64,000 bases of DNA from Rhodoferax_B ferrireducens_A (GTDB lineage: Bacteria; Pseudomonadota; Gammaproteobacteria; Burkholderiales; Burkholderiaceae_C). Each line of letters opens with the position of its first letter. Within the stretch, counting starts at the first letter, position 1. Shown piece by piece: positions 50,096 to 58,637 of the stretch. The position numbers and the translations under genes were made by a program. The DNA lies in the NCBI RefSeq assembly GCF_031458075.1, contig NZ_JAVDXT010000001.1, forward strand, positions 310,001 through 374,000, read 5' to 3'. The notes below the pieces were generated by a model, which saw only the letters and a list, made by a program, of their open reading frames with translations, made no database searches and was not told where the DNA came from.

Positions 50096-51133
50096 CTAAA
50101 CGCTGGCGCGTTCGATGATCGTGAAACCGATGTCGATGGTGCGCTGGGGGACGGCGCGGCCTTCGACGCGGTCGACGATGCAGCGTGCGGCCTCAATGCC
50201 GATCTGCATGCCGTCTATGCGCACGGTGGTGAGCGCGGGGTGCAGGTCGCGGGCAAAAGCCAGGTCGCCAAAGCCCATCACCGCCAGCTCTGTGGGCACG
50301 GCGATGCCCAGCACCTGGGCTTCGGTCAGCACGCCCAGGGCCAGCATGTCGGAGCTGCAGAACACCGCGTCAAAGTCGGTGCTCTGGGCCCGCAAATCCC
50401 GCAGAGCGCTGCGGCCGCTGCCCAGCGTGGTGGGCGCCGGCACTTCCTGCACCCATGGTTCGGCCAGGCCCAGGCTGAGGGCGGTGGCGACAAAGGCCTG
50501 GCTGCGGCGCTGCGCGCGTTCGTCGTCGCCGCCGATCACCGCCAGCCGGCGCCGGCCGTGCGCATGCAGATGCCGGCACACGGCCTCGGCCACCGCGCTG
50601 TGCGAGAAGCCCACCAGCATGTCGATGGGCTCGGGGCTCAGATCCCAGGTTTCCACCACGGGGATGCCGGAGGCCAGCAGCCGGCGCCGCGCTTCGGCGG
50701 AATGCACCACGCCGGTCAGCACAATGCCGTCCGGCCGGCGGCCGATGATGGCGCCCAGCAGTTCGTCCTCCAGCGGCTCGGCATAGCCGCTTTGGCCCAG
50801 CATCAGCTGGTAGCCGTAGCCACGCAGTGCCGAGGTCAGGGCTTGCACCGTTTCATTGAACACCGGGCTGACCAGGGTGGGGATCAGCGCTGCGACGAGC
50901 CGGCTCTTGTTGGAACGCAACCCGCCGGCCAGCAGATTCGGCACATAGCCGGTGGCGGCGATGGCGGCCTGCACCTTGGCCAGGGTGGCCGGCGGCAGCC
51001 GGTCCGGGGTGTTGATGGCACGCGAAACCGTCATCGCCGAGATGCCGGCCAGCAGGGCCACGTCGTTCACCGTGACGCTGGCGTTGCGCCGTTTGCGTTC
51101 GGGGGGCTGGATGGGCGGCGGTGTCTCGGTCAT
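50096..51133 (-). CDS. LacI-family regulator (GntR-like), probably of the beta-glucosidase
   Basis: 345 residues. The helix-turn-helix VTVNDVALLAGISAMTVSRA (about 20-39) is followed by the ligand-binding domain with the C-terminal MGFGDLAFARDLHPALTTVRI, most like gluconate-type GntR regulators. It lies upstream of the GH3 gene on the same strand with operators between them, so it is the natural candidate to control it in response to a sugar. The effector is unknown. Confidence 0.88.
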   Translation of the reverse strand: MTETPPPIQPPERKRRNASVTVNDVALLAGISAMTVSRAINTPDRLPPATLAKVQAAIAATGYVPNLLAGGLRSNKSRLVAALIPTLVSPVFNETVQALTSALRGYGYQLMLGQSGYAEPLEDELLGAIIGRRPDGIVLTGVVHSAEARRRLLASGIPVVETWDLSPEPIDMLVGFSHSAVAEAVCRHLHAHGRRRLAVIGGDDERAQRRSQAFVATALSLGLAEPWVQEVPAPTTLGSGRSALRDLRAQSTDFDAVFCSSDMLALGVLTEAQVLGIAVPTELAVMGFGDLAFARDLHPALTTVRIDGMQIGIEAARCIVDRVEGRAVPQRTIDIGFTIIERASV

Positions 51134-51215
51134 AGCCGCGATGGTAGCCGTAACAAGCCCGCAGGCATGCAGCTCCCCGGGGAGCGCTGGCCCGGCGTGC
51201 AGCTGCCGCTATCAA

Positions 51216-51276
51216 TGCTATTGAATATGTAGCCGGTTGCGCACGTTGAATAAGCGCTGGAGCCTGTTTTTATGCT
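51216..51276 (-). repeat. Two-hairpin intergenic element, copy H
   Basis: Reverse-oriented copy: TGCTATTGAATATGTAGCC, GGTTGCGCA, then AAGCGCTGGAGCCTGTTTTT. It overlaps the stop codon of the minus-strand EF-hand gene (51270-51272) and reaches back towards the LacI gene start. Confidence 0.82.
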
Positions 51277-52067
51277 GTAACGCTGACGGTGGAGCCAGTG
51301 GCCGCGCTGGCGCTGCCCGCGGCCATGTTGGTGTATTGCTTGAGCAGTTGCTGCGCCAACTGGTTCAGGTCGATGCTGTCCGAGCCATTGCTGCTGGCAG
51401 AGGCTTTTTGCAGGGTGTCCATGGCGCTGTCGACCTGTTGGGCCAGGGTGTCGATCTCGCTGTCGCTGAGCTGGCCATCGCGGTTGCTGTCGATGGCCTG
51501 CAGCAGGGCTTCCATCGTGCCGGTGGCGCTGGTCGTGCCGTTGGCGGCGCCGGCCGCGGCTTCGGCAGCCGAGACGATGCCGTCTTTGTTGGTGTCCAGC
51601 GGGTCGTAGGTCGTGTCGGAGCTGCTACTGCTCGGTGGCGGGCCGGCGGGGGGCGGGTCACCGGCGCCTTGCGGGCGGCCGGCATTGAATTCGGCCTCGC
51701 TCAGCTTGCCATCGCCGTCGGCGTCCAGGCTGGCAAAGCTGTCGTTGCTGGCCCGGGTCTGGGCGAACTCCATGGTGGAGGGCAGTGGCACGATGCTGGT
51801 GATGCCGTTGACCAGCTCGTCGGCGTTCAGGCTGCCGTCGGCATTGCCGTCGAGCTGGGTCATCAGGCCCGCAGCGGTGTTGGTGTTGGTGATGCCGGTG
51901 CGCTCCGACACCTTGTCGAGCAGGGTTTGCAGCTCGTTGCTGTCGACGCCGCCGCTGCTGTCCACATCCACCTTGGCGAAGAGTTTGTCTTTGTTGCCGC
52001 TGCGCGGGGCGTTGGCGGCGGCCCATGCGCTGCTGCTGTTGCTGACACTGCTGATGCTGGACATCAT
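51270..52067 (-). CDS. Five-EF-hand calcium-binding protein
   Basis: 265 residues with five canonical 12-residue EF loops: DVDSSGGVDSNE (34-45), DGNADGSLNADE (73-84), DADGDGKLSEAE (115-126), DTNKDGIVSAAE (158-169) and DSNRDGQLSDSE (193-204), separated by a Pro/Ser-rich linker (137-150). No Sec signal is seen; the Ser-rich N-terminus (MMSSISSVSNSSSAW) resembles those of non-classically exported proteins. AAGGA precedes the double ATG. It is divergent from a two-component system 220 bp away. Role unknown; calcium binding is a strong prediction. Confidence 0.87.
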   Translation of the reverse strand: MMSSISSVSNSSSAWAAANAPRSGNKDKLFAKVDVDSSGGVDSNELQTLLDKVSERTGITNTNTAAGLMTQLDGNADGSLNADELVNGITSIVPLPSTMEFAQTRASNDSFASLDADGDGKLSEAEFNAGRPQGAGDPPPAGPPPSSSSSDTTYDPLDTNKDGIVSAAEAAAGAANGTTSATGTMEALLQAIDSNRDGQLSDSEIDTLAQQVDSAMDTLQKASASSNGSDSIDLNQLAQQLLKQYTNMAAGSASAATGSTVSVTA

Positions 52068-52287
52068 GGTTCCTTTTCAAGCGCACATCGAAGGGGCTGC
52101 CACCTGGGTGCGCAGCGCTAGGTGGCTATCTGATTCTTCCGCCTTGCTGTAAACGGGGTTTGTCCGGCATGTATCCGGCTTGGTACAAATCGCGGTTTAA
52201 GCGCCGGAAAAGAAAGGTAAAGACATGCCTGTTTATGTCTTCAAGGGGGTGTTGTCTACCTACACTTTTCGGCGAAATGGACGATAT

Positions 52288-53028
52288 ATGAAGCCCTCTC
52301 GGCAAATTTTGGTGGTGGATGATGACCACGGCATCACCAGCTTGTTACAGGATTACCTGTCGGGTTTTGAGTTTTGTACCCACACGGCACACGACGGACC
52401 CGGCATGCGCATGCAGCTGGCCGCACAGCCCATCGACCTGGTGGTGCTGGACATGATGCTGCCCGGCATCGACGGTCTGAGCCTGACCCGCGAGCTGCGC
52501 CAGCGTTCCCGCATTCCCATCATCATGTTGACGGCGTGCTCGAATTCGCACGACCGGGTGCTGGCGCTGGAGATGGGCGCCGACGACTACATGAGCAAGC
52601 CCTTCGAACCGCGCGAGCTGGTGGCCCGCATCAAGACCGTGCTGCGCCGCGCGGCCACGGTGCACGACCGGATACTGCAGGAGGTGGGCAGCGACGTGGT
52701 GCACTTCGACCACTGGGTGCTGCACCGCCACGAGCGGCGCCTGACCTCGCCCACCGGCCTGGTTGTGCCCTTGTCGAATGCCGAATTCCGCCTGCTCTGT
52801 ACCTTCTTGAGCCGGCCGCGCCGCCTGCTGAGCCGAGACCAGCTGATGGAGCAGGCGCGGGGCCGGGCCATGGACGCGTTCGAGCGCAGCATCGACTTGC
52901 TGGTGTCGCGGCTACGGCAAAAGCTGCGTGAATCGCCGGATGCGCCGTCCATCATCAAAACCGTGCGCGGCGCGGGTTATATGTTCAACGCCAGGTCGGT
53001 GCAGGGCCAGCCCGCGTGGCCGCTCTGA
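52288..53028 (+). CDS. OmpR-family response regulator
   Basis: 246 residues from MKPSRQILVV. The receiver domain has D11-D13, phospho-acceptor D55 (VVLDMMLPG), T in IIMLTAC and K in MSKPF. The C-terminal winged helix has RRLLSRDQLMEQARGR, the OmpR-type ERSIDLLVSRLRQKL and the final VRGAGYMF. It overlaps the kinase gene by 13 bp. It is divergent from the EF-hand gene, which is a candidate target. Confidence 0.93.
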   Translation: MKPSRQILVVDDDHGITSLLQDYLSGFEFCTHTAHDGPGMRMQLAAQPIDLVVLDMMLPGIDGLSLTRELRQRSRIPIIMLTACSNSHDRVLALEMGADDYMSKPFEPRELVARIKTVLRRAATVHDRILQEVGSDVVHFDHWVLHRHERRLTSPTGLVVPLSNAEFRLLCTFLSRPRRLLSRDQLMEQARGRAMDAFERSIDLLVSRLRQKLRESPDAPSIIKTVRGAGYMFNARSVQGQPAWPL

Positions 53029-54143
53029 GGCGTTTACTCCGGCGCCTGTTGCCGTCCAGCCTGTTCGGGCGGCTGGCTTTGCTGCTGTCGGTCGCGGCGC
53101 TGGCCAGCCATGGGTTGGCATTGACCATGCTGTTCCAGCTGGGCCCTCCGCCGGACCTGCGCATGGAGCCGCCCCCCGCTGCGGCGCCGCTGATGCGCCC
53201 GGTGTCCAAGCCTTTCATCGAGTTCCACCGGCAACCGCCACCGCCGCGTCCGCCGGAGGGTGCGGTGCTTGGTCTGCCCGGTGTATGGCTGGATATTGGC
53301 GTGCGCCTGGCGGCCCTGGTGGTGGCGGCCTGGATTGGCGCGCGCTGGCTGTCGGCGCCAATTCGGCGGTTGGCCTGCGCCGCCAAGGCCCTGGGCCAGG
53401 ATATCGACCACCCGCCGCTGCCGGAGGTAGGGCCGTCGGAATGCCGCGATGCCAGCCGTTTGTTCAACCAGATGCAGTCGCAGATCCGCCAGCAGCTGAA
53501 CGAGAGCGACCGCTTCGTCGCGGCGGTATCGCATGACCTGCGTACGCCGCTGACGCGGCTGCGGCTGCGCGCCGAGGCGCTGGGCGACTGCGCGCAAAAG
53601 CATGCGTTCCAGCATGACATCGTGCAGATGGACCAGATGATCACCGCCACGCTGGACTATCTGCGCGGTACGGCACAAGAAGAACCTTTGGTACAGCTGG
53701 ATGTGCAGTCCCTGGTCGAATGCCTGGCCGACGACCAGCTGGCCGTGGGCCACGAGGTCAGTGTCGGTGGGGCGGCCGCGCCGCTGCCGGCGCAGTTGTC
53801 AGCCCTGCGCCGTTGCATCGGCAACCTGGTGGATAACGCCATCCGCTATGGCGGTGCGGCCCATATCCAGCTGCTGGACAGTGCCGAGCAGCTGTGCATC
53901 GAAGTCCACGACCGCGGGCCGGGCCTGCCCGAGTCGGAGCTGGGCAAGGTGCTGGCGCCGTTCTACCGCTTCGAGCTGCCGCGCTACGGCCAGCGCGGCC
54001 CGGTTGGCCGCGATATCGGCGTGGGGCTGGGCCTGTCGATTGCGCACGACATTGCGCGCCGGCACCAGGGCACGCTGTTACTGCGCAATGGCGAGACTGC
54101 CGGGTTGGTAGCCAGCCTGCAGCTGCCGCGTCAGCCGGCTTGA
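53016..54143 (+). CDS. Sensor histidine kinase paired with the 52288 regulator
   Basis: 375 residues. Membrane helix 1 (LALLLSVAALASHGLAL, about 20-36), a short proline-rich periplasmic loop (GPPPDLRMEPPPAAAP, RQPPPPRPPEG), helix 2 (about 89-108), HAMP, H173 in AAVSHDLRTPLTRL and the ATPase domain (NLVDNAIRYG; DRGPGLP; GVGLGLSI). The general form is that of EnvZ/QseC-type sensors; the signal is unknown. The 3' end overlaps the convergent DUF1653 gene by 13 bp. Confidence 0.92.
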   Translation: MAALRRLLRRLLPSSLFGRLALLLSVAALASHGLALTMLFQLGPPPDLRMEPPPAAAPLMRPVSKPFIEFHRQPPPPRPPEGAVLGLPGVWLDIGVRLAALVVAAWIGARWLSAPIRRLACAAKALGQDIDHPPLPEVGPSECRDASRLFNQMQSQIRQQLNESDRFVAAVSHDLRTPLTRLRLRAEALGDCAQKHAFQHDIVQMDQMITATLDYLRGTAQEEPLVQLDVQSLVECLADDQLAVGHEVSVGGAAAPLPAQLSALRRCIGNLVDNAIRYGGAAHIQLLDSAEQLCIEVHDRGPGLPESELGKVLAPFYRFELPRYGQRGPVGRDIGVGLGLSIAHDIARRHQGTLLLRNGETAGLVASLQLPRQPA

Positions 54144-54394
54144 TCGTTCGCTGGTTCGTCCGCCACGCGGCGAAAGCGCGGCTGGCGCAGGCCGTCAACC
54201 ACCACTTCTTCCAGGAACATGGCCGCCGGCCTCACCCACAGGCCGTGTTCACCGTACAGCGCGCGGTACAGGGTCATGGGTTCCAGGGTCTCGCTGTGGC
54301 GTACCGTGCCGACCACGTCGTAGAGCATGCCTTTGTAGTGGCGGTAGCGCCCGGGAGGGGTGGTGATGAGTGGGGGCAGGGTGGTGTCGGGCAT
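54131..54394 (-). CDS. DUF1653 family protein
   Basis: 87 residues from MPDTTLPPLI. The core PGRYRHYKGMLYDVVGTVRH and the later LYRALYGEHGLWVRP are the DUF1653 signature, a small beta-rich domain of unknown function. A TTG at 54430 could extend it by 12 residues. It is divergent from the methyltransferase gene (44-bp gap). Confidence 0.88.
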   Translation of the reverse strand: MPDTTLPPLITTPPGRYRHYKGMLYDVVGTVRHSETLEPMTLYRALYGEHGLWVRPAAMFLEEVVVDGLRQPRFRRVADEPANDQAG

Positions 54395-54438
54395 GGCAAA
54401 GGCGGGCTTGGAAAGGGCGGCGTGGGACAATCGGGGTT

Positions 54439-55710
54439 ATGCATCCTAAAGACTTCCTCGACGAGTGTTCTGAACTCGTACGCCTCGCACTCCAATTTGA
54501 ACACCCCGCCGACTCGGTGGTTTCGCGGTTTTTCCGCGACAACCGCTCGTTGGGCCCACGCGAGCGCGCCACCCTGGCCGAAACCGTGTACACGGTGTTG
54601 CGCAAGAAACTGCTGTTCGACCACCTGGCACCCTCGGGCAGTGGCTCCAAGCAGCGCCGGCTGGCGATCCTGGGCTTCCATGGCCCGCGCGACTTCCTGT
54701 ACGCGGCCCTGAGCGACCAAGAAAAGACCTGGCTGGAGAATTGCGACCAGGTCAAGACCGAAGACCTGCTGGACCGGCACCGCCACAACCTGCCCGAGTG
54801 GCTGGTGCAGCCGTTGAAGGAGCAGTTGAAAGACGAGTTCTGGCCGCTGGTGGAGAGCCTGGTCCATGGCGCTGGCCTGGATTTGCGCGTCAACGCCTTG
54901 AACGCCAAGCGCGACGATGTGCAAAAAGAGCTGGCCAAGGCCGGTATCCAGTCGGTTGCCACCCCGTATTCGCCCATGGGCCTGCGCCTGACCGACAAGC
55001 CCGCGCTGACCAAGCTCGATGCCTTCACCCGCGGTGCCATCGAGGTGCAGGACGAGGGTTCGCAGCTGCTGGCCCTGCTGCTCGACGCCAAGCGCGGCGA
55101 GATGGTGGTCGATTTCTGTGCCGGTGCAGGGGGCAAAACCCTGGCCATCGGTGCGGGCATGCGCAATACCGGGCGTTTGTACGCTTTCGATACCTCGGGC
55201 CACCGGCTGGACGCGCTCAAGCCCCGTCTGGCGCGCAGCGGCCTGTCGAACGTGCATCCGGCCGCCATCGCCCATGAGCGCGATGACCGTATCAAGCGCC
55301 TGAGCGGCAAGATCGACCGCGTGCTGGTCGACGCACCGTGTTCCGGCCTGGGCACCCTGCGCCGCAACCCGGACATGAAATGGCGCCAATCGCCCAAGGC
55401 GGTGGAAGAGCTGGTGGTCAAGCAGACCGCGATTCTGCAAAGCGCCTCGCGCCTGCTGAAGTCTGGCGGGCGCTTGGTGTATGCCACCTGCAGCATCCTG
55501 CCGCAGGAAAACGAAGAGATCGCGCTGGCGTTCTCGGCCGCGAATCCAGATTTCGTACCCCTTGAAACCGCCGAAGTACTGACCCATCTAAAGGTGGAGA
55601 ACGCGGCCAGCCTGTGCAGCGGTCCGGTCAGCGGCGGTGAATTTTTGCGCCTCTGGCCGCACCGGCATGGCACGGATGGCTTCTTTGCGGCGGTTTGGCA
55701 GAAGAAATAA
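54439..55710 (+). CDS. RsmB/NOP-family RNA (cytosine-C5) methyltransferase
   Basis: 423 residues. An N-terminal NusB-like helical domain (LVRLALQFEHPADSVV...) is followed by the SAM-dependent domain: VDFCAGAGGKT (motif I), VDAPCSGLGTLRRNPDMKW (motif IV with a catalytic Cys) and YATCSILPQEN (motif VI with the second Cys). Methylates cytosine-5 in RNA, most likely 16S rRNA; exact site not assignable. ATG 54439 is chosen at the start of the conserved MHPKDFLDECSELVR. Confidence 0.92.
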   Translation: MHPKDFLDECSELVRLALQFEHPADSVVSRFFRDNRSLGPRERATLAETVYTVLRKKLLFDHLAPSGSGSKQRRLAILGFHGPRDFLYAALSDQEKTWLENCDQVKTEDLLDRHRHNLPEWLVQPLKEQLKDEFWPLVESLVHGAGLDLRVNALNAKRDDVQKELAKAGIQSVATPYSPMGLRLTDKPALTKLDAFTRGAIEVQDEGSQLLALLLDAKRGEMVVDFCAGAGGKTLAIGAGMRNTGRLYAFDTSGHRLDALKPRLARSGLSNVHPAAIAHERDDRIKRLSGKIDRVLVDAPCSGLGTLRRNPDMKWRQSPKAVEELVVKQTAILQSASRLLKSGGRLVYATCSILPQENEEIALAFSAANPDFVPLETAEVLTHLKVENAASLCSGPVSGGEFLRLWPHRHGTDGFFAAVWQKK

Positions 55711-55835
55711 CACGTTAACCGGTGTGCAACTAGGGGCGGGGCACTAGGTAATTTCAGCCCTCTAACTTAGAATAGAAGGCTTGCCGGCATTTTTGTACAG
55801 CTCCGGCTTTATTAAAACATTGAGGCTTTTTACCT

Positions 55836-57050
55836 ATGTTGTTACCCGATTGGGCTGTGTTGAATGCAGCTGTTGACTGGCTTTCCAACGGACTGTTGAA
55901 CTTGTCCTGGTGGGAAATCGTGTTGTACACGCTGGTCACCACCCACATCACGATTGCCAGCATCACCATTTACCTGCACCGCCACCAGGCGCACCGGGCG
56001 ATGGATTTGCACGCGCTGCCGGCCCACTTTTTCCGCTTCTGGCTCTGGCTGGCTACCGGCCAGGTGACCAAGGAGTGGGTGTCTATCCACCGCAAGCACC
56101 ACGCCAAGTGCGAAACCAAGGACGACCCGCACAGCCCCGTTGCGCACGGCATCAAGACCGTGTTCTGGACCGGTGCCGAGCTGTACCGCAAGGAATCCAA
56201 GAACCTGGAAACCATCGCCAAGTTCAGCCATGGCTGCCCGAACGACTGGATTGAGCGCAACCTGTACAGCCGCTTTAGCTGGCAAGGCGTGGGCCTGATG
56301 CTGATTTTGAACCTGGCCTTGTTTGGTGCCGCCGGTTTGACCGTCTGGGCCATCCAGATGGTGTGGACCCCCTTCTGGGCTGCCGGTGTCATCAACGGTA
56401 TTGGCCACTACTTTGGCTACCGCAACTTTGAAGCTCCTGATGCCAGCACCAACGTTTCGCCCTGGGGCATCATCATTGGTGGCGAAGAGCTGCACAACAA
56501 CCACCACACCTATCCCACGTCGGCCAAGTTCTCGGTGAAGCCCTACGAATTCGATATTGGCTGGATGTACATCTGTGCCCTGGAAAAAGTCGGACTGGCC
56601 AAGGTCAAGAAGACCCCACCCAAGCTGCAGTTGGGCGCTATCAAGCCCGTGGCCGACGAAAAAACGCTGGAAGCGCTGATCGCCAACCGTTACGAAGTCA
56701 TGGCCGGTTTCGCCCGCGAAATGCGCCAGGCCTGCAAGGCCGAGCTGGAAACCATCAAGGCCCGCAAGGGTGATCTGTCGGCCCTGCAAGCCGCCAAGCG
56801 CTGGATGCACCGCGATGCCGAAAAGGTGCCCGCAGCCGCCCAACCGCAGCTGGCCCAGGCCCGCGCCGCCCACCCCGTGCTTGACAAGATGGTGGTGATG
56901 CGCGAAGAACTGCGCCAGATGTGGCTCAACACCTCACAGTCGCGTGAACAGCTGACCGCCGACCTGCAAGCCTGGTGCCACCGCGCCGAAAGCAGCGGTA
57001 TCGAAGCGCTGCAAAAGTTCTCGATGAAACTGCGTGCCGCCCACGCCTGA
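55836..57050 (+). CDS. Membrane fatty acid desaturase (acyl-CoA/acyl-lipid delta-9 type)
   Basis: 404 residues. All three histidine boxes are present: HRHQAHR (48-54), HRKHH (85-89) and HNNHH (220-224), which hold the di-iron centre, with hydrophobic segments before box 1 and at 153-190. A long charged C-terminal extension (about 260-404) is not part of the catalytic core. It introduces a cis double bond into membrane acyl chains with oxygen. Upstream AT-rich leader (55711-55835) and a strong downstream terminator suggest a single-gene transcript. Confidence 0.93.
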   Translation: MLLPDWAVLNAAVDWLSNGLLNLSWWEIVLYTLVTTHITIASITIYLHRHQAHRAMDLHALPAHFFRFWLWLATGQVTKEWVSIHRKHHAKCETKDDPHSPVAHGIKTVFWTGAELYRKESKNLETIAKFSHGCPNDWIERNLYSRFSWQGVGLMLILNLALFGAAGLTVWAIQMVWTPFWAAGVINGIGHYFGYRNFEAPDASTNVSPWGIIIGGEELHNNHHTYPTSAKFSVKPYEFDIGWMYICALEKVGLAKVKKTPPKLQLGAIKPVADEKTLEALIANRYEVMAGFAREMRQACKAELETIKARKGDLSALQAAKRWMHRDAEKVPAAAQPQLAQARAAHPVLDKMVVMREELRQMWLNTSQSREQLTADLQAWCHRAESSGIEALQKFSMKLRAAHA

Positions 57051-57070
57051 TCGAGTTCACGACTCTCCAT

Positions 57071-57100
57071 GTAAAAAGCCCGCAATAGCGGGCTTTTTAC
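57071..57100. terminator. Intrinsic terminator after the desaturase gene
   Basis: GTAAAAAGCCCGC (57071-57083) pairs perfectly over 13 bp with GCGGGCTTTTTAC (57088-57100) around AATA. T-runs occur in both orientations, so it can serve the desaturase on the plus strand and the CBS gene on the minus strand. Confidence 0.9.
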
Positions 57101-57111
57101 ATTTCCAGAAA

Positions 57112-57204
57112 CACCGCGGAACCGGCTTCGCCAGGCCGCTGGTGTTGCCCCCCTGCAAGGGGGTGGCGAAAGACGCGCAGCGCTGCAGCCTGGGGGTGAG
57201 CCTA
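57112..57204. repeat. GC-rich intergenic repeat with a C6/G5 hairpin
   Basis: Contains CCCCCCTGCAAGGGGG and the flanks GGCTTCGCCAGGCCGCTGG and AGCCTGGGGGTGAGCC. I recognise this arrangement as a frequent intergenic motif of Comamonadaceae genomes, often mispredicted as a short protein; only one copy lies in this window. It ends at the stop codon of the CBS gene (57205). Confidence 0.55.
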
Positions 57205-57894
57205 TTACCCCCACACGTCCAGCGGCGGCTCGGTGGCCACGGCCCGCAAGATGTCGGTGCGCGACACAAAGCCGATGACCGTGCCGCCTTCATCCACCAC
57301 CGGCAGGCCGGGCAGCCCGGTGTCGAGCAGCACCTGGGCGACGCGGCGGATGTCGGTGTCGGACGAAACGCTGGCTACCGGCGTCCACATGGTCCCGGAC
57401 ACCGGTTGGGCCATACGTACCGCCCAGTCGTTGGCGTCCAAGGGCACGGCAGCGTCGGGTGTGGATGCGACGACCCGGCCGGGGCGGAACAGATCGGCGC
57501 GCAGCAGGATGCCCACCAGGCGGGCATTTGCGTCCAGCACCGGCACCTGGGCAATCCGGTGTTGCGCCATCAGGTCGGCTGCTTCGGCCAGCGAGGTGTC
57601 GGCGCGGGTGGTGACGGCCGGCTGGGTCATCAGCAGGCCGACCCGGTCCAGCGGCTGGCGTGGCGTGTCAGGCTGGCTGGTCTGGGCATAGGCGGCGACG
57701 GCGGTGCTGGGCAGCAGCGGCATGGGCGCGGACGTGGCCGGTTCTACCGGAGGGTTCTGCAATTCCGGCAGCAACTCCATATCGTTGGGTTCGATGCGGC
57801 GCATGCGCGCAATCGCATGGACTTTGTCGATGTGCCGCAGCTGTTCCATGGTGCCGGTAAACACCCGACCCGTAACCCCGTAGACCGAAAACAT
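57205..57894 (-). CDS. CBS-domain pair protein
   Basis: 229 residues from MFSVYGVTGRVFTG. Residues 1-85 are unassigned (TMEQLRHIDKVHAIAR...). Two CBS motifs follow: DRVGLLMTQPAVTTRADTSL...RIAQVPVLDANARLVGIL and VSSDTDIRRVAQVLLDTGLPGLPVVDEGG...TDILRA. CBS pairs bind adenine nucleotides and regulate partners. No enzyme domain is fused, so it may be a stand-alone energy sensor. The gene ends in the GC-rich repeat. Confidence 0.86.
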   Translation of the reverse strand: MFSVYGVTGRVFTGTMEQLRHIDKVHAIARMRRIEPNDMELLPELQNPPVEPATSAPMPLLPSTAVAAYAQTSQPDTPRQPLDRVGLLMTQPAVTTRADTSLAEAADLMAQHRIAQVPVLDANARLVGILLRADLFRPGRVVASTPDAAVPLDANDWAVRMAQPVSGTMWTPVASVSSDTDIRRVAQVLLDTGLPGLPVVDEGGTVIGFVSRTDILRAVATEPPLDVWG

Positions 57895-57950
57895 GGACCA
57901 AGCCCTCCTGTGCTGGCGCAAATTACCACAACGGCCGCGCTGGGGCTAGC

Positions 57951-58616
57951 TTAGTCCGGCTCGGGCAGGCATTGCGACTGGGCGGCGACCAGCACCCGGG
58001 CGCTCGCATCCTCGACCCAGCCGATCACCCGCAGCCGGGCGGCTTGCGCGCCTTCGGGCACGGCCAGGGGGCGGATTTCCTTCCAGCTGCCAGCGGCCGC
58101 GTTCCAGTCCAGCACCAGGGTGTTGCGCACCAGGTTGCGCTCTACCGGCGTGCCGTCGGTGCCGGGGGCAATGGTTTCCACCAGCGCCAGCCAGGCTGTC
58201 AGCGGGCCGTCGATAGGCCCGGCGGGCTGTAGCTCGATGGAGGTGCCGATGTAGCCGCCCAGTGCCGGGCCGCGGGCTACCCGCAGCAGGGCCTTGCTGG
58301 GCTGCAGCGGGGCATCTGGAAGCTCGGCCTGGCCCAAGGCTTGCAGCCGGTCCAGCCCGTCCTGGCGGGCTGCGGCGGACAAGGGGGCTTCGTCACCCTG
58401 GGCGCTGGGCACGATCCAGTCCAGCGCCACGGTGTCTGCGCCCGGCTGCGCCGCTTGCGGGTCGGACCAGCAGGCTTCGCATTCGGCACTGGTAAAGCGT
58501 TCCAGCAAGGCGATGGGTGCGGGCTGGCCGTCGCTGGAGCAGGCCTGCTGGGCCCAGGCCGCGGGACTCAAGGCCAGCAGCAGGGCGGCTTTCCAGAGGG
58601 GAGGGGTGCCAGACAT
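57951..58616 (-). CDS. Periplasmic thioredoxin-fold protein, DUF1223-like
   Basis: 221 residues. A Sec signal (LWKAALLLALSPAAWAQQA, cleavage about residue 22) precedes LLERFTSAECEACWSDPQAA, where CEAC replaces the CSSC of typical DUF1223 proteins. Later features include ALDWIVPSAQGD and a C-terminal beta domain. Redox function is possible but untested. It lies 22 bp from the divergent uvrD start. Confidence 0.7.
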   Translation of the reverse strand: MSGTPPLWKAALLLALSPAAWAQQACSSDGQPAPIALLERFTSAECEACWSDPQAAQPGADTVALDWIVPSAQGDEAPLSAAARQDGLDRLQALGQAELPDAPLQPSKALLRVARGPALGGYIGTSIELQPAGPIDGPLTAWLALVETIAPGTDGTPVERNLVRNTLVLDWNAAAGSWKEIRPLAVPEGAQAARLRVIGWVEDASARVLVAAQSQCLPEPD

Positions 58617-58637
58617 GGGGGTTCCTACAATCGGGTG

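Noticed and set aside
58341..58637. In-frame extension upstream of uvrD
   Set aside because: It is antisense to the thioredoxin-fold gene; the helicase begins at the conserved region right after ATG 58638.
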